NCBI RefSeq assembly: GCF_943192905.1
Contig: NZ_CALPCC010000022.1
Span: 1-35,491 of the forward strand
Source: Adlercreutzia murintestinalis
Lineage (GTDB): Bacteria > Actinomycetota > Coriobacteriia > Coriobacteriales > Eggerthellaceae
DNA: 35,491 bases
Reading direction: 5' to 3'
The notes beneath the pieces were generated by a model. It saw only the letters and a program-made list of their open reading frames with translations, made no database searches and was not told the origin of the DNA. Of the stretch, positions 1 through 7,163 are shown one piece after another (position 1 is the stretch's first letter; each line of letters begins with the position of its first letter). A program made the position numbers and the translations under genes.

Positions 1-78
1 ATCCACGCGCTCTTCCTGTCCTCGGGCAACTTATCTCTTGGAAAAGCTACCTTGAACAGGCATGTCAAGAAGAAAGCA

Positions 79-93
79 GACACATATTCTGTC
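79..93. repeat. GACA-N7-TGTC dyad, copy 1
   Basis: The arms GACA and TGTC are separated by seven bases, within CAGACACATATTCTGTCC (77-94). A second copy lies 90 bases downstream (169-183), and a shorter one (GAC-N7-GTC) lies at 3139-3151, beyond the cassette. It could be a binding site for a dimeric regulator or part of a dispersed intergenic repeat; nothing here decides between them. Confidence 0.4.
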
Positions 94-168
94 CGGGTGA
101 AAAGTTGGTTCTTATCAACTTATTAAGCTAATACATACAGTTCTAACTGGGAAAAGGCTACGATTCCA

Positions 169-183
169 GACACACTTTTTGTC
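169..183. repeat. GACA-N7-TGTC dyad, copy 2
   Basis: This lies within CAGACACACTTTTTGTCC (167-184), 15 of 18 bases identical to copy 1 by hand alignment. It sits directly before the left copy of the two-block repeat. Confidence 0.4.
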
Positions 184-205
184 CTATAACCCCGAAAACG
201 CAAAA

Positions 206-263
206 TGGGGCTGTTTTTAGGTCCGTTTGGGGCTAGCTAACGAGGTTAAATCGGCCTATTCGT
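206..263 (+). repeat. Left copy of two-block direct repeat flanking the accessory genes
   Basis: Block A (206-223, TGGGGCTGTTTTTAGGTC) matches 2921-2938 at 17 of 18 bases. Block B (246-263, TTAAATCGGCCTATTCGT) matches 3012-3029 at 17 of 18. The order and orientation are the same on both sides, but the blocks are 22 bases apart here and 73 apart on the right. The repeats bracket exactly the three genes at 429-2890. Confidence 0.65.
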
Positions 264-428
264 CTTGAGTTCCAAGCTAAGCCTGTGAGTACTCTTGCGA
301 AATCATGCCAGCGTGTTAGATCTCCGACGAGTCTTGCCGGAGGTTGTCTACTGCGGCGGGATGCATCGCTACAGAAAACGATACGTCATTAATAATGAGA
401 TAATGAGCAAGTTAAGGAGGTTCGCATC

Positions 429-1223
429 ATGACCGAAGAAAAGAAAGATGCCGCACAGAACTTTGAACTAGTTCTATCTTCGGCAGCACAGTTGCCGGGA
501 GTCAGGATAGATAGGGAGAAGTATCTTGCCGGAGCTTTGAGTAAGAAGTTTTCTCCAGAGGTTATTGCAACTGCAATCGAATCATCTCCAGCTGCCGCTG
601 GCATAAAGCCTGAGGAGCTCAGCCCTATAGCTGATGCTTCTATCCGATATGAGTCTACAAAAGTAACTGCCATTTCAGTAGCCGCCGGAATCCCTGGTGG
701 TTTTGCTATGGCAGGCACTGTTCCTGCCGATTTGGCTCAATACTTTGCTCATGTGTTGCGAATAACCCAAAAGCTAGCTTACCTATATGGGTGGGATCAT
801 ATTTTTGAGGGGACAGAAGAAGAGATTGATGACGAGACGAAGAATCTCCTCATCCTATTCATTGGTGTAATGTTTGGAGCCAACGGAGCAACCGATGCTG
901 TTACTAAGATCTCCAGTCAAGTTGCAGCTGCTGTAGCCAAGAAGCTTCCGCAAAAGGCATTGACTAAGGGTGCCATATATCCAATCGTTAAAAAAGTTGC
1001 AGGATACATTGGCGTCAAGATGACTAAGGACATCTTTGCAAAAGGCGTCTCAAAGGTTATCCCTATTGTCGGCGGTGTCATTTCGGGTGGTGTTACTTTG
1101 GCGACATACGCCCCCATGTGCCTACAGCTTAAAGACTATCTTGCAGGGTTAGAAGTCGCCAATCCAAACACATACGTTGCAGAAGTGATAGCAGTTGAAG
1201 ATGTTGAAGAATATGAGGCATAG
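429..1223 (+). CDS. EcsC-family protein
   Basis: This 264-residue protein resembles the EcsC family, named after a protein encoded with the Bacillus Ecs ABC transporter; its biochemical role is not settled. Visible signs are a hydrophobic Gly/Ala-rich segment around residues 80-120 (AGIPGGFAMAG, then ADLAQYFAHVL and QKLAYLYGW), a second hydrophobic stretch near 138-152, and the family-like C-terminal run KVIPIVGGVISGG (209-221). It probably binds or inserts into membrane. The ATG has a strong AAGGAGG Shine-Dalgarno eight bases upstream. It is the first gene of an AT-rich three-gene cassette, followed 36 bases later by a DUF4268 gene. A membrane-associated effector role in a defence-like module is inference only. 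Confidence 0.72.
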   Translation: MTEEKKDAAQNFELVLSSAAQLPGVRIDREKYLAGALSKKFSPEVIATAIESSPAAAGIKPEELSPIADASIRYESTKVTAISVAAGIPGGFAMAGTVPADLAQYFAHVLRITQKLAYLYGWDHIFEGTEEEIDDETKNLLILFIGVMFGANGATDAVTKISSQVAAAVAKKLPQKALTKGAIYPIVKKVAGYIGVKMTKDIFAKGVSKVIPIVGGVISGGVTLATYAPMCLQLKDYLAGLEVANPNTYVAEVIAVEDVEEYEA

Positions 1224-1259
1224 AGAAATACTGCTGCAAGAGAAACTAGAGGTATAGGT

Positions 1260-2192
1260 GTGTCGCTGAAACAACCGCTTAGTCATATTGAGAAAGTAGA
1301 ATTAAGAGAAGTCTGGGCGCATGAAGCTCATGATTTTACTCAATGGCTAGCTGAAGAAGAGAACCTTGAAGCTCTTGGTGATGTTATTGGTATAGATCTT
1401 GAGCTTATTGAATCTGAGTCGCCGGTTGGTTCTTTTAGTGCTGATATCTATGCGGCTGAATCAGGATCTTCTAGAAAGATCATTATTGAGAACCAGCTTG
1501 AAGAGACCGACCATAAGCATCTGGGGCAGATCATCACTTACGCAGCCGGTAAAGGCGCAGAGCTAGTTGTTTGGATTGTAGCTAAGGCTAATGACCAACA
1601 TAAGCAAGCGATTGAATGGTTAAACGAACATACTGATAGCGAGTTCGGTTTCTTCCTCATTGAAATCGAAGTATTGAAGATTGGTGACTCTATGGCAGCA
1701 CCGAGATTCAATGTAGTTGAGAGACCGAATGACTGGGCTAAAGCGATTAAGCAATCTGAAGGATTGTCTGATACAAAGAAAACCTATCTTCAGTATTGGG
1801 AGCATTATCGAGAACAAGCTCAGTCCAACCATGAGTTCTCAAAATACTTCAAGCCACAGAAACCACAACCTCAGCATTGGACAACCATCCATGTTGGAAC
1901 GTCTCGATATCACATATCTCTTACTGCTTCTATTCAGAACAAGAACGTCGGCGTAGAGCTTTATATTCCAGCCGAAAAGGAGACTGGTCAAAAGGCTATA
2001 GACAATATTCAGTTTTTTGAAGAAGTATTAGGGACTCAAGGTCATCCATTTATGGCTACAAAAGCTAGTGGATTGCGGTTCTTCTTGCCTAATAGTGACA
2101 TCGCAAATGAACACAACTGGGATGAATGCATTGATTGGCAGATGGATAAGGCTTTGAAGTTAAGAGATGTAATCAATCAGCTTGGGCTTTAG
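1260..2192 (+). CDS. DUF4268 protein with PD-(D/E)XK-like N-terminal domain
   Basis: This 310-residue protein starts at GTG, with AGAGGT a few bases upstream. The N-terminal half fits a restriction-endonuclease-like fold: HEAHDFTQWL (21-30), D62 in SADIYA, then E77-N-Q79 on the next strand and the helix TDHKHLGQIITYA (83-95). The usual catalytic Lys of (D/E)XK is replaced by Gln, which I recall as common for this kind of protein. The C-terminal half (about 158-310) fits DUF4268, including YWEHYREQ, the KYFKPQKPQ segment and LRFFLPN. Such proteins often occur near restriction-modification or other defence genes. Nuclease activity is not shown; a nucleic-acid-binding role is possible. The next gene starts at its stop codon. 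Confidence 0.82.
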   Translation: MSLKQPLSHIEKVELREVWAHEAHDFTQWLAEEENLEALGDVIGIDLELIESESPVGSFSADIYAAESGSSRKIIIENQLEETDHKHLGQIITYAAGKGAELVVWIVAKANDQHKQAIEWLNEHTDSEFGFFLIEIEVLKIGDSMAAPRFNVVERPNDWAKAIKQSEGLSDTKKTYLQYWEHYREQAQSNHEFSKYFKPQKPQPQHWTTIHVGTSRYHISLTASIQNKNVGVELYIPAEKETGQKAIDNIQFFEEVLGTQGHPFMATKASGLRFFLPNSDIANEHNWDECIDWQMDKALKLRDVINQLGL

Positions 2193-2890
2193 TGGTTGAT
2201 ATGGCCTGCTTCTTTAGATGCCTAAAGGACTGTTTTATTAGAAGCTTCTCAAAGGATGAAGAGTCTGAGACAAACTCAGCAATGAATCTGAAGCTTGAGA
2301 AGAACGAAAAGTGGGATCTGCTTATAGAAAAAGAGCGCGAATGTGCTTGCGAACTATGTCTTGAAGACGCAAATATGTTCTTTTCTTTTATCCAAACAGC
2401 TAACTGTGCGAGCCAATTAAAGCCTGCTCTAGAACATCCAAACTGCAAAGAGATTTTTCAGGTTAAGCTCATAGATACAAATATTCATTTTTACACCTCT
2501 ATGGCTGTTAACCAGGCAATAGCTATTGAGCTCTATCTTAAGGCCCTTTTACTAAATAAGAAGCTTTCAAAGAGACGAATCAAACGGCTCAAAACACATG
2601 ACATTTCCTGCTTGTATGGCATGTTGGATAAAAAGGATCAAAAAAGAATATATGAGAGATACCTTCACAACGGTGGTAATCAAACAGGGAAATATTTCAA
2701 TGATTGTCTAGATGAAATAAGCGATGTATTCGTTTATATTAGGTACGCTTTTGAAATGAAAAGGTATGCAGTCAACACTGATTTCTTAAGCACTTTCCTC
2801 TTTACCGTGTGGGAATGCACGAATGCATTTTTGGGCCATTTTGATGCTGTATTAGCTCAAAGAGCTTCAGGAGAATCAAATGAGGCATAA
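2192..2890 (+). CDS. HEPN-like helical protein
   Basis: This 232-residue protein is not assigned to a named family with certainty. Residues 100-190 carry a pattern typical of HEPN helical bundles: AIAIELYLKALL (109-120), KTHDISCLYGML (134-145), then a later helix with YIRYAFE (182-188). HEPN proteins are often RNases or partners of nucleotidyltransferases. A formal R-X6-H spacing exists (R129 to H136), but it is not at the place expected for the catalytic motif, so activity is uncertain. The GTG overlaps the preceding TAG by one base and has no clear Shine-Dalgarno, implying coupled translation; ATG 2201 or 2282 are alternatives. The N-terminal 30 residues are Cys/Ser-rich and may not be translated. 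Confidence 0.6.
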   Translation: MVDMACFFRCLKDCFIRSFSKDEESETNSAMNLKLEKNEKWDLLIEKERECACELCLEDANMFFSFIQTANCASQLKPALEHPNCKEIFQVKLIDTNIHFYTSMAVNQAIAIELYLKALLLNKKLSKRRIKRLKTHDISCLYGMLDKKDQKRIYERYLHNGGNQTGKYFNDCLDEISDVFVYIRYAFEMKRYAVNTDFLSTFLFTVWECTNAFLGHFDAVLAQRASGESNEA

Positions 2891-2920
2891 GCAAGACCGG
2901 CGTTATTTAGCCGTTGCATT

Positions 2921-3029
2921 TGGGGCTGTTTTTAAGTCTGCTGTTTTAGGTTTCATCAAAAATGGGGCTGAAAATGGGTCTGGCTCTACAAGGCTTAAAC
3001 CGCTTAAACGTTTAAATCGGCTTATTCGT
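2921..3029 (+). repeat. Right copy of two-block direct repeat
   Basis: Block A' is 2921-2938 and block B' is 3012-3029, each matching its left counterpart at 17 of 18 bases. The longer gap here contains a further AAAATGGGGCTG (2959-2970) that also occurs at 202-213, so the unit itself seems internally repeated. Confidence 0.65.
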
Positions 3030-3138
3030 TATGGATAGGTTAGGCGTGGTGGGCAGGTTTTGATCATTTAGATATTTCTACAGACGAATCCCAAAGCTTC
3101 AAGTCGTTTCTTGTGTGCTCGTAAAACACCAGTTCAGA

Positions 3139-3151
3139 GACCATATTTGTC
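3139..3151. repeat. GAC-N7-GTC dyad, diverged copy 3
   Basis: This lies within CAGAGACCATATTTGTCC (3135-3152), which resembles the two dyads at 77-94 and 167-184. It is the only copy found on the right side of the cassette. Confidence 0.3.
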
Positions 3152-3243
3152 CCTCGAATCGAAATCAACGATAATGCTTTTGGAAGTATCTGTTTACCGA
3201 TTCAAATGGTGGGGCTAAACCCCGATAGTGTCAGAAGTTCGTT

Positions 3244-3267
3244 CTGTCACGTCGGAGGTCGCGAGTT
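3244..3267 (+). other. tRNA-Asp 3'-half remnant, probable attachment-site end of an integrated element
   Basis: The bases read as a tRNA-Asp from the anticodon loop onward: loop CTGTCAC with anticodon GTC (3244-3250), 3' anticodon stem GTCGG (3251-3255), variable region AGGTC, T-stem GCGAG and the start of the T-loop. After that the match fails, with CCCGCGG where a T-loop ending and CTCGC would be expected. There is no D-arm or 5' anticodon stem upstream, so this is not a working tRNA. A lone 3' half is what integrases that recombine in anticodon loops leave at the far end of an element. In this orientation the element would lie to the left. Confidence 0.55.
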
Positions 3268-3478
3268 TCCCGCGGGGCTTCCCTCGGTCGCAAGCCTCGT
3301 ATATCCCGCCATAAAAAACACGAGGTCAATGGTTATTTTCGGCGCCTATTATTTAGTTGTCAGATATTGACGCAATGATCGGATGCGCAGGAAAGATTCG
3401 AGACCCCCAATCCGCAATAACATTCAAGATTTCATTGTGTTTCTGCTCTAGAGTTCCTTACCGACGAAAGGATCGATA

Positions 3479-3898
3479 ATGGAAACGCAAGATTTGAAAT
3501 GCGCGATAGTTCTGGACGAATCGCTGCCTATAGGGGTGGCTGCAAACGTATCTGCGATAATGGGCGTTTCGCTAGGTAAGATACTGCCCGATATAGTTGG
3601 CGCAGATGCTGAAGATGCAGATGGCGTCATGCATTCGGGTATCGTGGAGATTCCCATTCCCGTGCTACAGACATCATCATCAAATATTGGAGAGATAAGG
3701 CATGCGGCCCATGATTCCGCAGACGGCATCCTCGTTGTAGATTTCTCTGAGGTGGCGCAAAGCTGCAAGGCCTACGAGGAATACATCAAAAAGATGGCAA
3801 AAGCCACGAGTCGGGGTATAGCCTATTTGGGGCTTCTTCTGATAGGGCAAAAGAAGTTCGTGAATAAACTCATCGGAAGTCTTCCCCTTATGAGATGA
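3479..3898 (+). CDS. DUF2000 family protein
   Basis: This 139-residue protein matches the DUF2000 family over its whole length: an N-terminal strand KCAIVLDESLPIG (7-19), NVSAIMGVSLGKILPDIVG (23-41), the DADG motif (46-49), IPIPVL, VVDFSEVAQSCKAYEEY (86-102) and the C-terminal KKFVNKLIGSLPLMR. The family has a peptidyl-tRNA hydrolase II-like fold, but its function is unknown. Shine-Dalgarno AAAGGA (3467-3472) precedes the ATG. Its stop overlaps the start of an AraC-type regulator as ATGA, so the two are made together. Confidence 0.88.
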   Translation: METQDLKCAIVLDESLPIGVAANVSAIMGVSLGKILPDIVGADAEDADGVMHSGIVEIPIPVLQTSSSNIGEIRHAAHDSADGILVVDFSEVAQSCKAYEEYIKKMAKATSRGIAYLGLLLIGQKKFVNKLIGSLPLMR

Positions 3899-4737
3899 CC
3901 TATGGCGAGAAGAAAGAAGCAATACGCATGCCAGTAGAATCGGGCAGCAAATCATCACAAGATCCCTGCTGCACGGTTGTTCCTGTACCTGCGCTTGGTG
4001 GAGAGAGAAGATCGTATAGCGGGATTGTTCAGCCGTTCGCTGCGCACTCGCACGGTCATTATGTGATTGGTCGCGTACGTCAGGGATCGCGCGATCTAGA
4101 ACTCAACGGGCGCACCCTGTGCATCGACCCCGGCGATCTCATAGTCTTTAATCCGGGAGATGTTCATGGATGTAGCCATAACAGCGAAGAGCTTTTCGCT
4201 TACGACAGTGTCACCATCGCATCTGACAGGCTCGATAACGTGATCCTTGTTTGCCCAGACAGCGATGCGGCAGATGCTGAGAAGGCTTTCGAGGCTCTTA
4301 TGGAGGCGCTCAATGGTAATACCGATGAGGAAGTCATGGAGCGAACTCTATACCTGGCAAGTCTCTTAGAGTCAGAAGACGATGCGCCTCGTCCTATCGC
4401 CGCACATGATGATGCTGCTCTTCGCACCTATGCGCATCTTCTTGGTCACTTGGCAGAACCAGCGTCTATAAAGGATCTGGCTACCGCTGAAGGCATCTCA
4501 GGGTATGCCCTTATCCGCGCATATCGTCGCCGTTTCTCTATCACGCCGCTCCAACATCTTATGTCTCTTCGCGTCGAGTGCGCTTGCGAGCTTCTAGCGC
4601 AGGGAGTGGCGCCTTCCGACGTTGCGGTAGAGACCGGCTTTGCCGATCAGGCCCATCTAACTCGCATGTTCAAACAGAGACTCGGAACGACTCCAGCCGC
4701 GTATCGCAAGATGGCTTCAAAAGGTTCACTTCGATGA
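3895..4737 (+). CDS. AraC-family transcriptional regulator
   Basis: This 280-residue regulator has two parts. Residues about 45-115 form a cupin-like sensor domain (AAHSHGHYVIGRV, DPGDLIVFNPGDVHGCSH). Residues about 180-278 are an AraC/HTH_18 DNA-binding domain with two helix-turn-helix units: SIKDLATAEGISGYALIRAY, then PSDVAVETGFADQAHLTRMF followed by the typical GTTPAAYRK. It starts at an ATG overlapping the DUF2000 stop by four bases. The small-molecule ligand is unknown. It likely controls its own operon or the DUF2000 partner, but no operator can be assigned. Confidence 0.88.
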   Translation: MTYGEKKEAIRMPVESGSKSSQDPCCTVVPVPALGGERRSYSGIVQPFAAHSHGHYVIGRVRQGSRDLELNGRTLCIDPGDLIVFNPGDVHGCSHNSEELFAYDSVTIASDRLDNVILVCPDSDAADAEKAFEALMEALNGNTDEEVMERTLYLASLLESEDDAPRPIAAHDDAALRTYAHLLGHLAEPASIKDLATAEGISGYALIRAYRRRFSITPLQHLMSLRVECACELLAQGVAPSDVAVETGFADQAHLTRMFKQRLGTTPAAYRKMASKGSLR

Positions 4738-4799
4738 GATGCCGCCTTGTTGCGCTCTTCACCATATTTGCATGAGACACCGCATTCGTATCAACAAAG

Positions 4800-4937
4800 G
4801 TGCTTCTCCTGGACTTCTCGCCAGTATGGATTCCTCTGATTCGCTTCGTGATTGGCCTCTGTGTTCTCTGCCCGATCATGCGCGTGGTGCTGTATAAAAT
4901 CGTCAAAAAATGGTACCTTATACATTCACTCGAATAA
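4800..4937 (+). other. Possible small membrane peptide or gene remnant
   Basis: A GTG-initiated frame of 45 codons encodes one hydrophobic span (roughly WIPLIRFVIGLCVLCPIM) followed by a basic tail (KIVKKW). It ends at a TAA inside the Shine-Dalgarno of the DUF4012 gene. There is no clear Shine-Dalgarno for the GTG, and the frame is also open on the other strand. It could be a small protein, the decayed end of a transporter-type gene, or chance. It is the only thing seen between the AraC gene and the next operon. Confidence 0.25.
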
Positions 4938-4946
4938 GGAGATGGC

Positions 4947-7160
4947 ATGTCGAATAACCCTCGGGCTAGAAGGCAGAACGCCTCCAAAGGGGCTTCCAAC
5001 GCGGGTACGAAGCGCACCGGATCATCTGAAACCAGCAGCAAAAAGACGTCTTCAGGGCGCGGTCGTGCGGTTGCGGCGGGACATCGGATCGCCTCGGAAA
5101 AAGACGCGGGAAGCGGTGCGCGGTCTACGAAGAAGCAGAATCCGCGGTTGCGCTCGGAGGGATCATCGGAGCGGAATCGTAGCACCTCGCGGGGAGCAGC
5201 TAGTTCTCTTGCCGGACGCTCAACGAGCGTGCAGCGCCATACTGATTGGGACGATGGTTCAGTGGTGTTCGACGAAGAGTTCGTGCCGGTCATTCCTCCC
5301 GTTTCTTCGAAGCCCGATTCGGGCGCCTCAAGCAAAGGCCGCGTACCTGTCATGCCTGACAAGGGTAAGCGGAGGCGTGGATTCAGTCGTGGCCGCAAGA
5401 TAGCCGTTGTCATTGCGGCTGTGGTTGTGGTGCTCGGCATTGCAGGTGGTAGCGTGGCGTATGCGGCCATGGGCCAGGCAAACGAGCTGAAATCCAAGGC
5501 TGGCGTGGCTATGGCAGATATCAACGAGGTCATGGCAGATATCAAGAATAAGAACTACGACGGCGCAGTGAACGCGGCGCTGGACGCGAAGAACGCCTCT
5601 GCTGATATCCAGGAGACACTGGACGATCCTCTGTGGGATTTCATTCAGGTGTTGCCGGTGGTTGGTGACGATGTGAAGAACGTCAAAGTGGCGGTTGATG
5701 CGCTCCAAATTGCCACCGACGATGCGTTGGTACCTTTAACGACAGCGTTGCAAACCACCCCGCTGAGCGATTTGATTCGCGCGGATAAATCCATTGACCT
5801 TGAGGCTATGGGCCAGCTGATGGATGCTGTTGCTGCCGCAGCACCTGCCATGCAAGAGTGCACCGATATGATCGAATCGCTGCCAGACTTCAAGATTTCT
5901 CAGATTCAAAACGCATTTGGCGGTGCGAAAGAGAAGATAGGACCCGCTAACGAATTGTTCCAGCAGGTGGCGGATATGGCGCCCATCTTCGCCACCTTGC
6001 TTGGTGCGAACGGGGATCGCACGTATCTCGTTGCTGCTCAGAATAGCGCCGAGCTGCGTGCCGCGGGAGGTTTCCCGGGTGCTATTGGGAAGATGACCAT
6101 CAATAACGGGCGCATTGATTTTGATGACTTTAAGAAGGTCTATGATGCATTCCCCGATAACCCGGTGGCCGATCCTCCTATCACAGAGGTGGAGCGGAAA
6201 TTATTTGATGATGGCGAGAATCATCTTGATAGAACCAACGATATCGGAAACATTCCAGACTTCCCGCGCGTGGCGTCCATTTGGGCGGATTCGTACGCGT
6301 CGTTCGCCGATACCCCCATTGATGGTGTTATCTCGGTCACTCCGAGCGTGGTGCAGGATATTTTGAAGCTCACGGAGCCGATCACGCTCTCTGATGGCAC
6401 CATGCTAGATGGAACCAATGCGACGAAGGTGCTCGAGCACGATCTCTATTGGAAGTACATGGGCTCAACCAGTTCAGCTGCCGCGAATGCTGATGTTATA
6501 GACTTGCTGTTCGCTGAGGCGGCTTCCAAAGCCATTGGTGGCGTGTTTGCAACATTAGGATCGGGCGGATTGACCGAATTGGCGCAAGTGCTCTTAGATG
6601 ATACGCAGACACGTGAATTTATGGTGTGGCTCACAAATCCCGACGAGCAGGCAAACCTTGCAAAGCTCGACTGCTCTGGCGCGTTAGGGGGCACTGCTGA
6701 AGAGCCGGAATTAGGCATTTTCGTGACCACGGTATTGCCTTCAAAATCAGGGTGGTATGTGGATATGACCACCGATATGGCTGATCCGGTGGAGAATGCC
6801 GATGGTACGCGTTCGTATGGGGTGACCTGTACGATCTCGAGCGCCTTGACGCAGGCCGAACTCGCATCGGCCAGCAACTACATTATCAACAGGTACTCCA
6901 ATTGGCAGCGGGGAGATTTGCACCCTTGGTTGTATTTCGTTGCGCCCGTTGGGGGGAGCATCTCCGATCTGCAAGACAATGGCGGCGCATCGGTCACGCA
7001 AGACCAATACAGCGGCGTGCAGGTTATCAAAGCAGAATCAACGCTGAATCCAGAGCAGTCAGTGACCTATACATTTACGGTTACGTTGCCTGCCGGTACT
7101 GAAGGAGATTTGAGCGTGGTAACCACGCCGTTGCTCAGCGAATATCGAACGGCTGCCTAG
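4947..7160 (+). CDS. DUF4012 domain protein, membrane-anchored
   Basis: This 737-residue protein has a long basic, Ser/Arg-rich cytoplasmic head (1-150), one transmembrane segment (about 151-175, ending AYAAMG) and a large outside domain. The hallmark of DUF4012, an AQNSAELRAAGGFPGA run, lies near residues 363-378. Family members sit in exopolysaccharide or wall-glycopolymer loci of Gram-positive bacteria; their biochemistry is unknown. Shine-Dalgarno AAGGAG (4936-4941) supports the ATG. It heads a + strand set with a membrane protein, a UbiA enzyme and a HAD phosphatase, spaced by only 2-4 bases, so a single transcript and shared role in surface polysaccharide assembly are likely. Confidence 0.85.
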   Translation: MSNNPRARRQNASKGASNAGTKRTGSSETSSKKTSSGRGRAVAAGHRIASEKDAGSGARSTKKQNPRLRSEGSSERNRSTSRGAASSLAGRSTSVQRHTDWDDGSVVFDEEFVPVIPPVSSKPDSGASSKGRVPVMPDKGKRRRGFSRGRKIAVVIAAVVVVLGIAGGSVAYAAMGQANELKSKAGVAMADINEVMADIKNKNYDGAVNAALDAKNASADIQETLDDPLWDFIQVLPVVGDDVKNVKVAVDALQIATDDALVPLTTALQTTPLSDLIRADKSIDLEAMGQLMDAVAAAAPAMQECTDMIESLPDFKISQIQNAFGGAKEKIGPANELFQQVADMAPIFATLLGANGDRTYLVAAQNSAELRAAGGFPGAIGKMTINNGRIDFDDFKKVYDAFPDNPVADPPITEVERKLFDDGENHLDRTNDIGNIPDFPRVASIWADSYASFADTPIDGVISVTPSVVQDILKLTEPITLSDGTMLDGTNATKVLEHDLYWKYMGSTSSAAANADVIDLLFAEAASKAIGGVFATLGSGGLTELAQVLLDDTQTREFMVWLTNPDEQANLAKLDCSGALGGTAEEPELGIFVTTVLPSKSGWYVDMTTDMADPVENADGTRSYGVTCTISSALTQAELASASNYIINRYSNWQRGDLHPWLYFVAPVGGSISDLQDNGGASVTQDQYSGVQVIKAESTLNPEQSVTYTFTVTLPAGTEGDLSVVTTPLLSEYRTAA

Positions 7161-7163
7161 AAC

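Larger units (their letters stand above)
1..428. other. AT-rich non-coding stretch upstream of the accessory cassette
   Basis: No convincing gene is seen in these 428 bases. The stretch holds two copies of a GACA-N7-TGTC dyad (79-93 and 169-183) and the left copy of a two-block repeat (206-223 and 246-263) that recurs to the right of the three-gene cassette. The last bases carry a strong Shine-Dalgarno (AAGGAGG, 414-420) for the first gene. An AT-rich stretch at 390-405 could hold a -10 element, but no matching -35 was found. Confidence 0.6.
2891..3478. other. Long non-coding stretch with island-end features
   Basis: No gene is supported in these 588 bases. They hold the right copy of the two-block repeat (2921-3029), a third GAC-N7-GTC dyad (3139-3151), a small GGGG-CTAAA-CCCC hairpin (3211-3223), and a tRNA-Asp-like 3' half (3244-3267). 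Base composition changes from AT-rich on the left to more balanced on the right. The last bases carry the Shine-Dalgarno AAAGGA of the DUF2000 gene. Confidence 0.6.

Noticed and set aside
202-3029. CRISPR-like array from the repeated TGGGGCTG motifs
   Set aside because: Copies are few, unevenly spaced and have no spacer-repeat periodicity or cas genes.
3190-3280. A complete tRNA-Asp gene
   Set aside because: There is no acceptor, D-arm or 5' anticodon stem before the anticodon loop, and the T-arm breaks off.
4670-5545. Minus-strand frame covering the AraC/DUF4012 junction
   Set aside because: It runs antisense to the DUF4012 gene, which has a strong Shine-Dalgarno, and shows no recognised domain.
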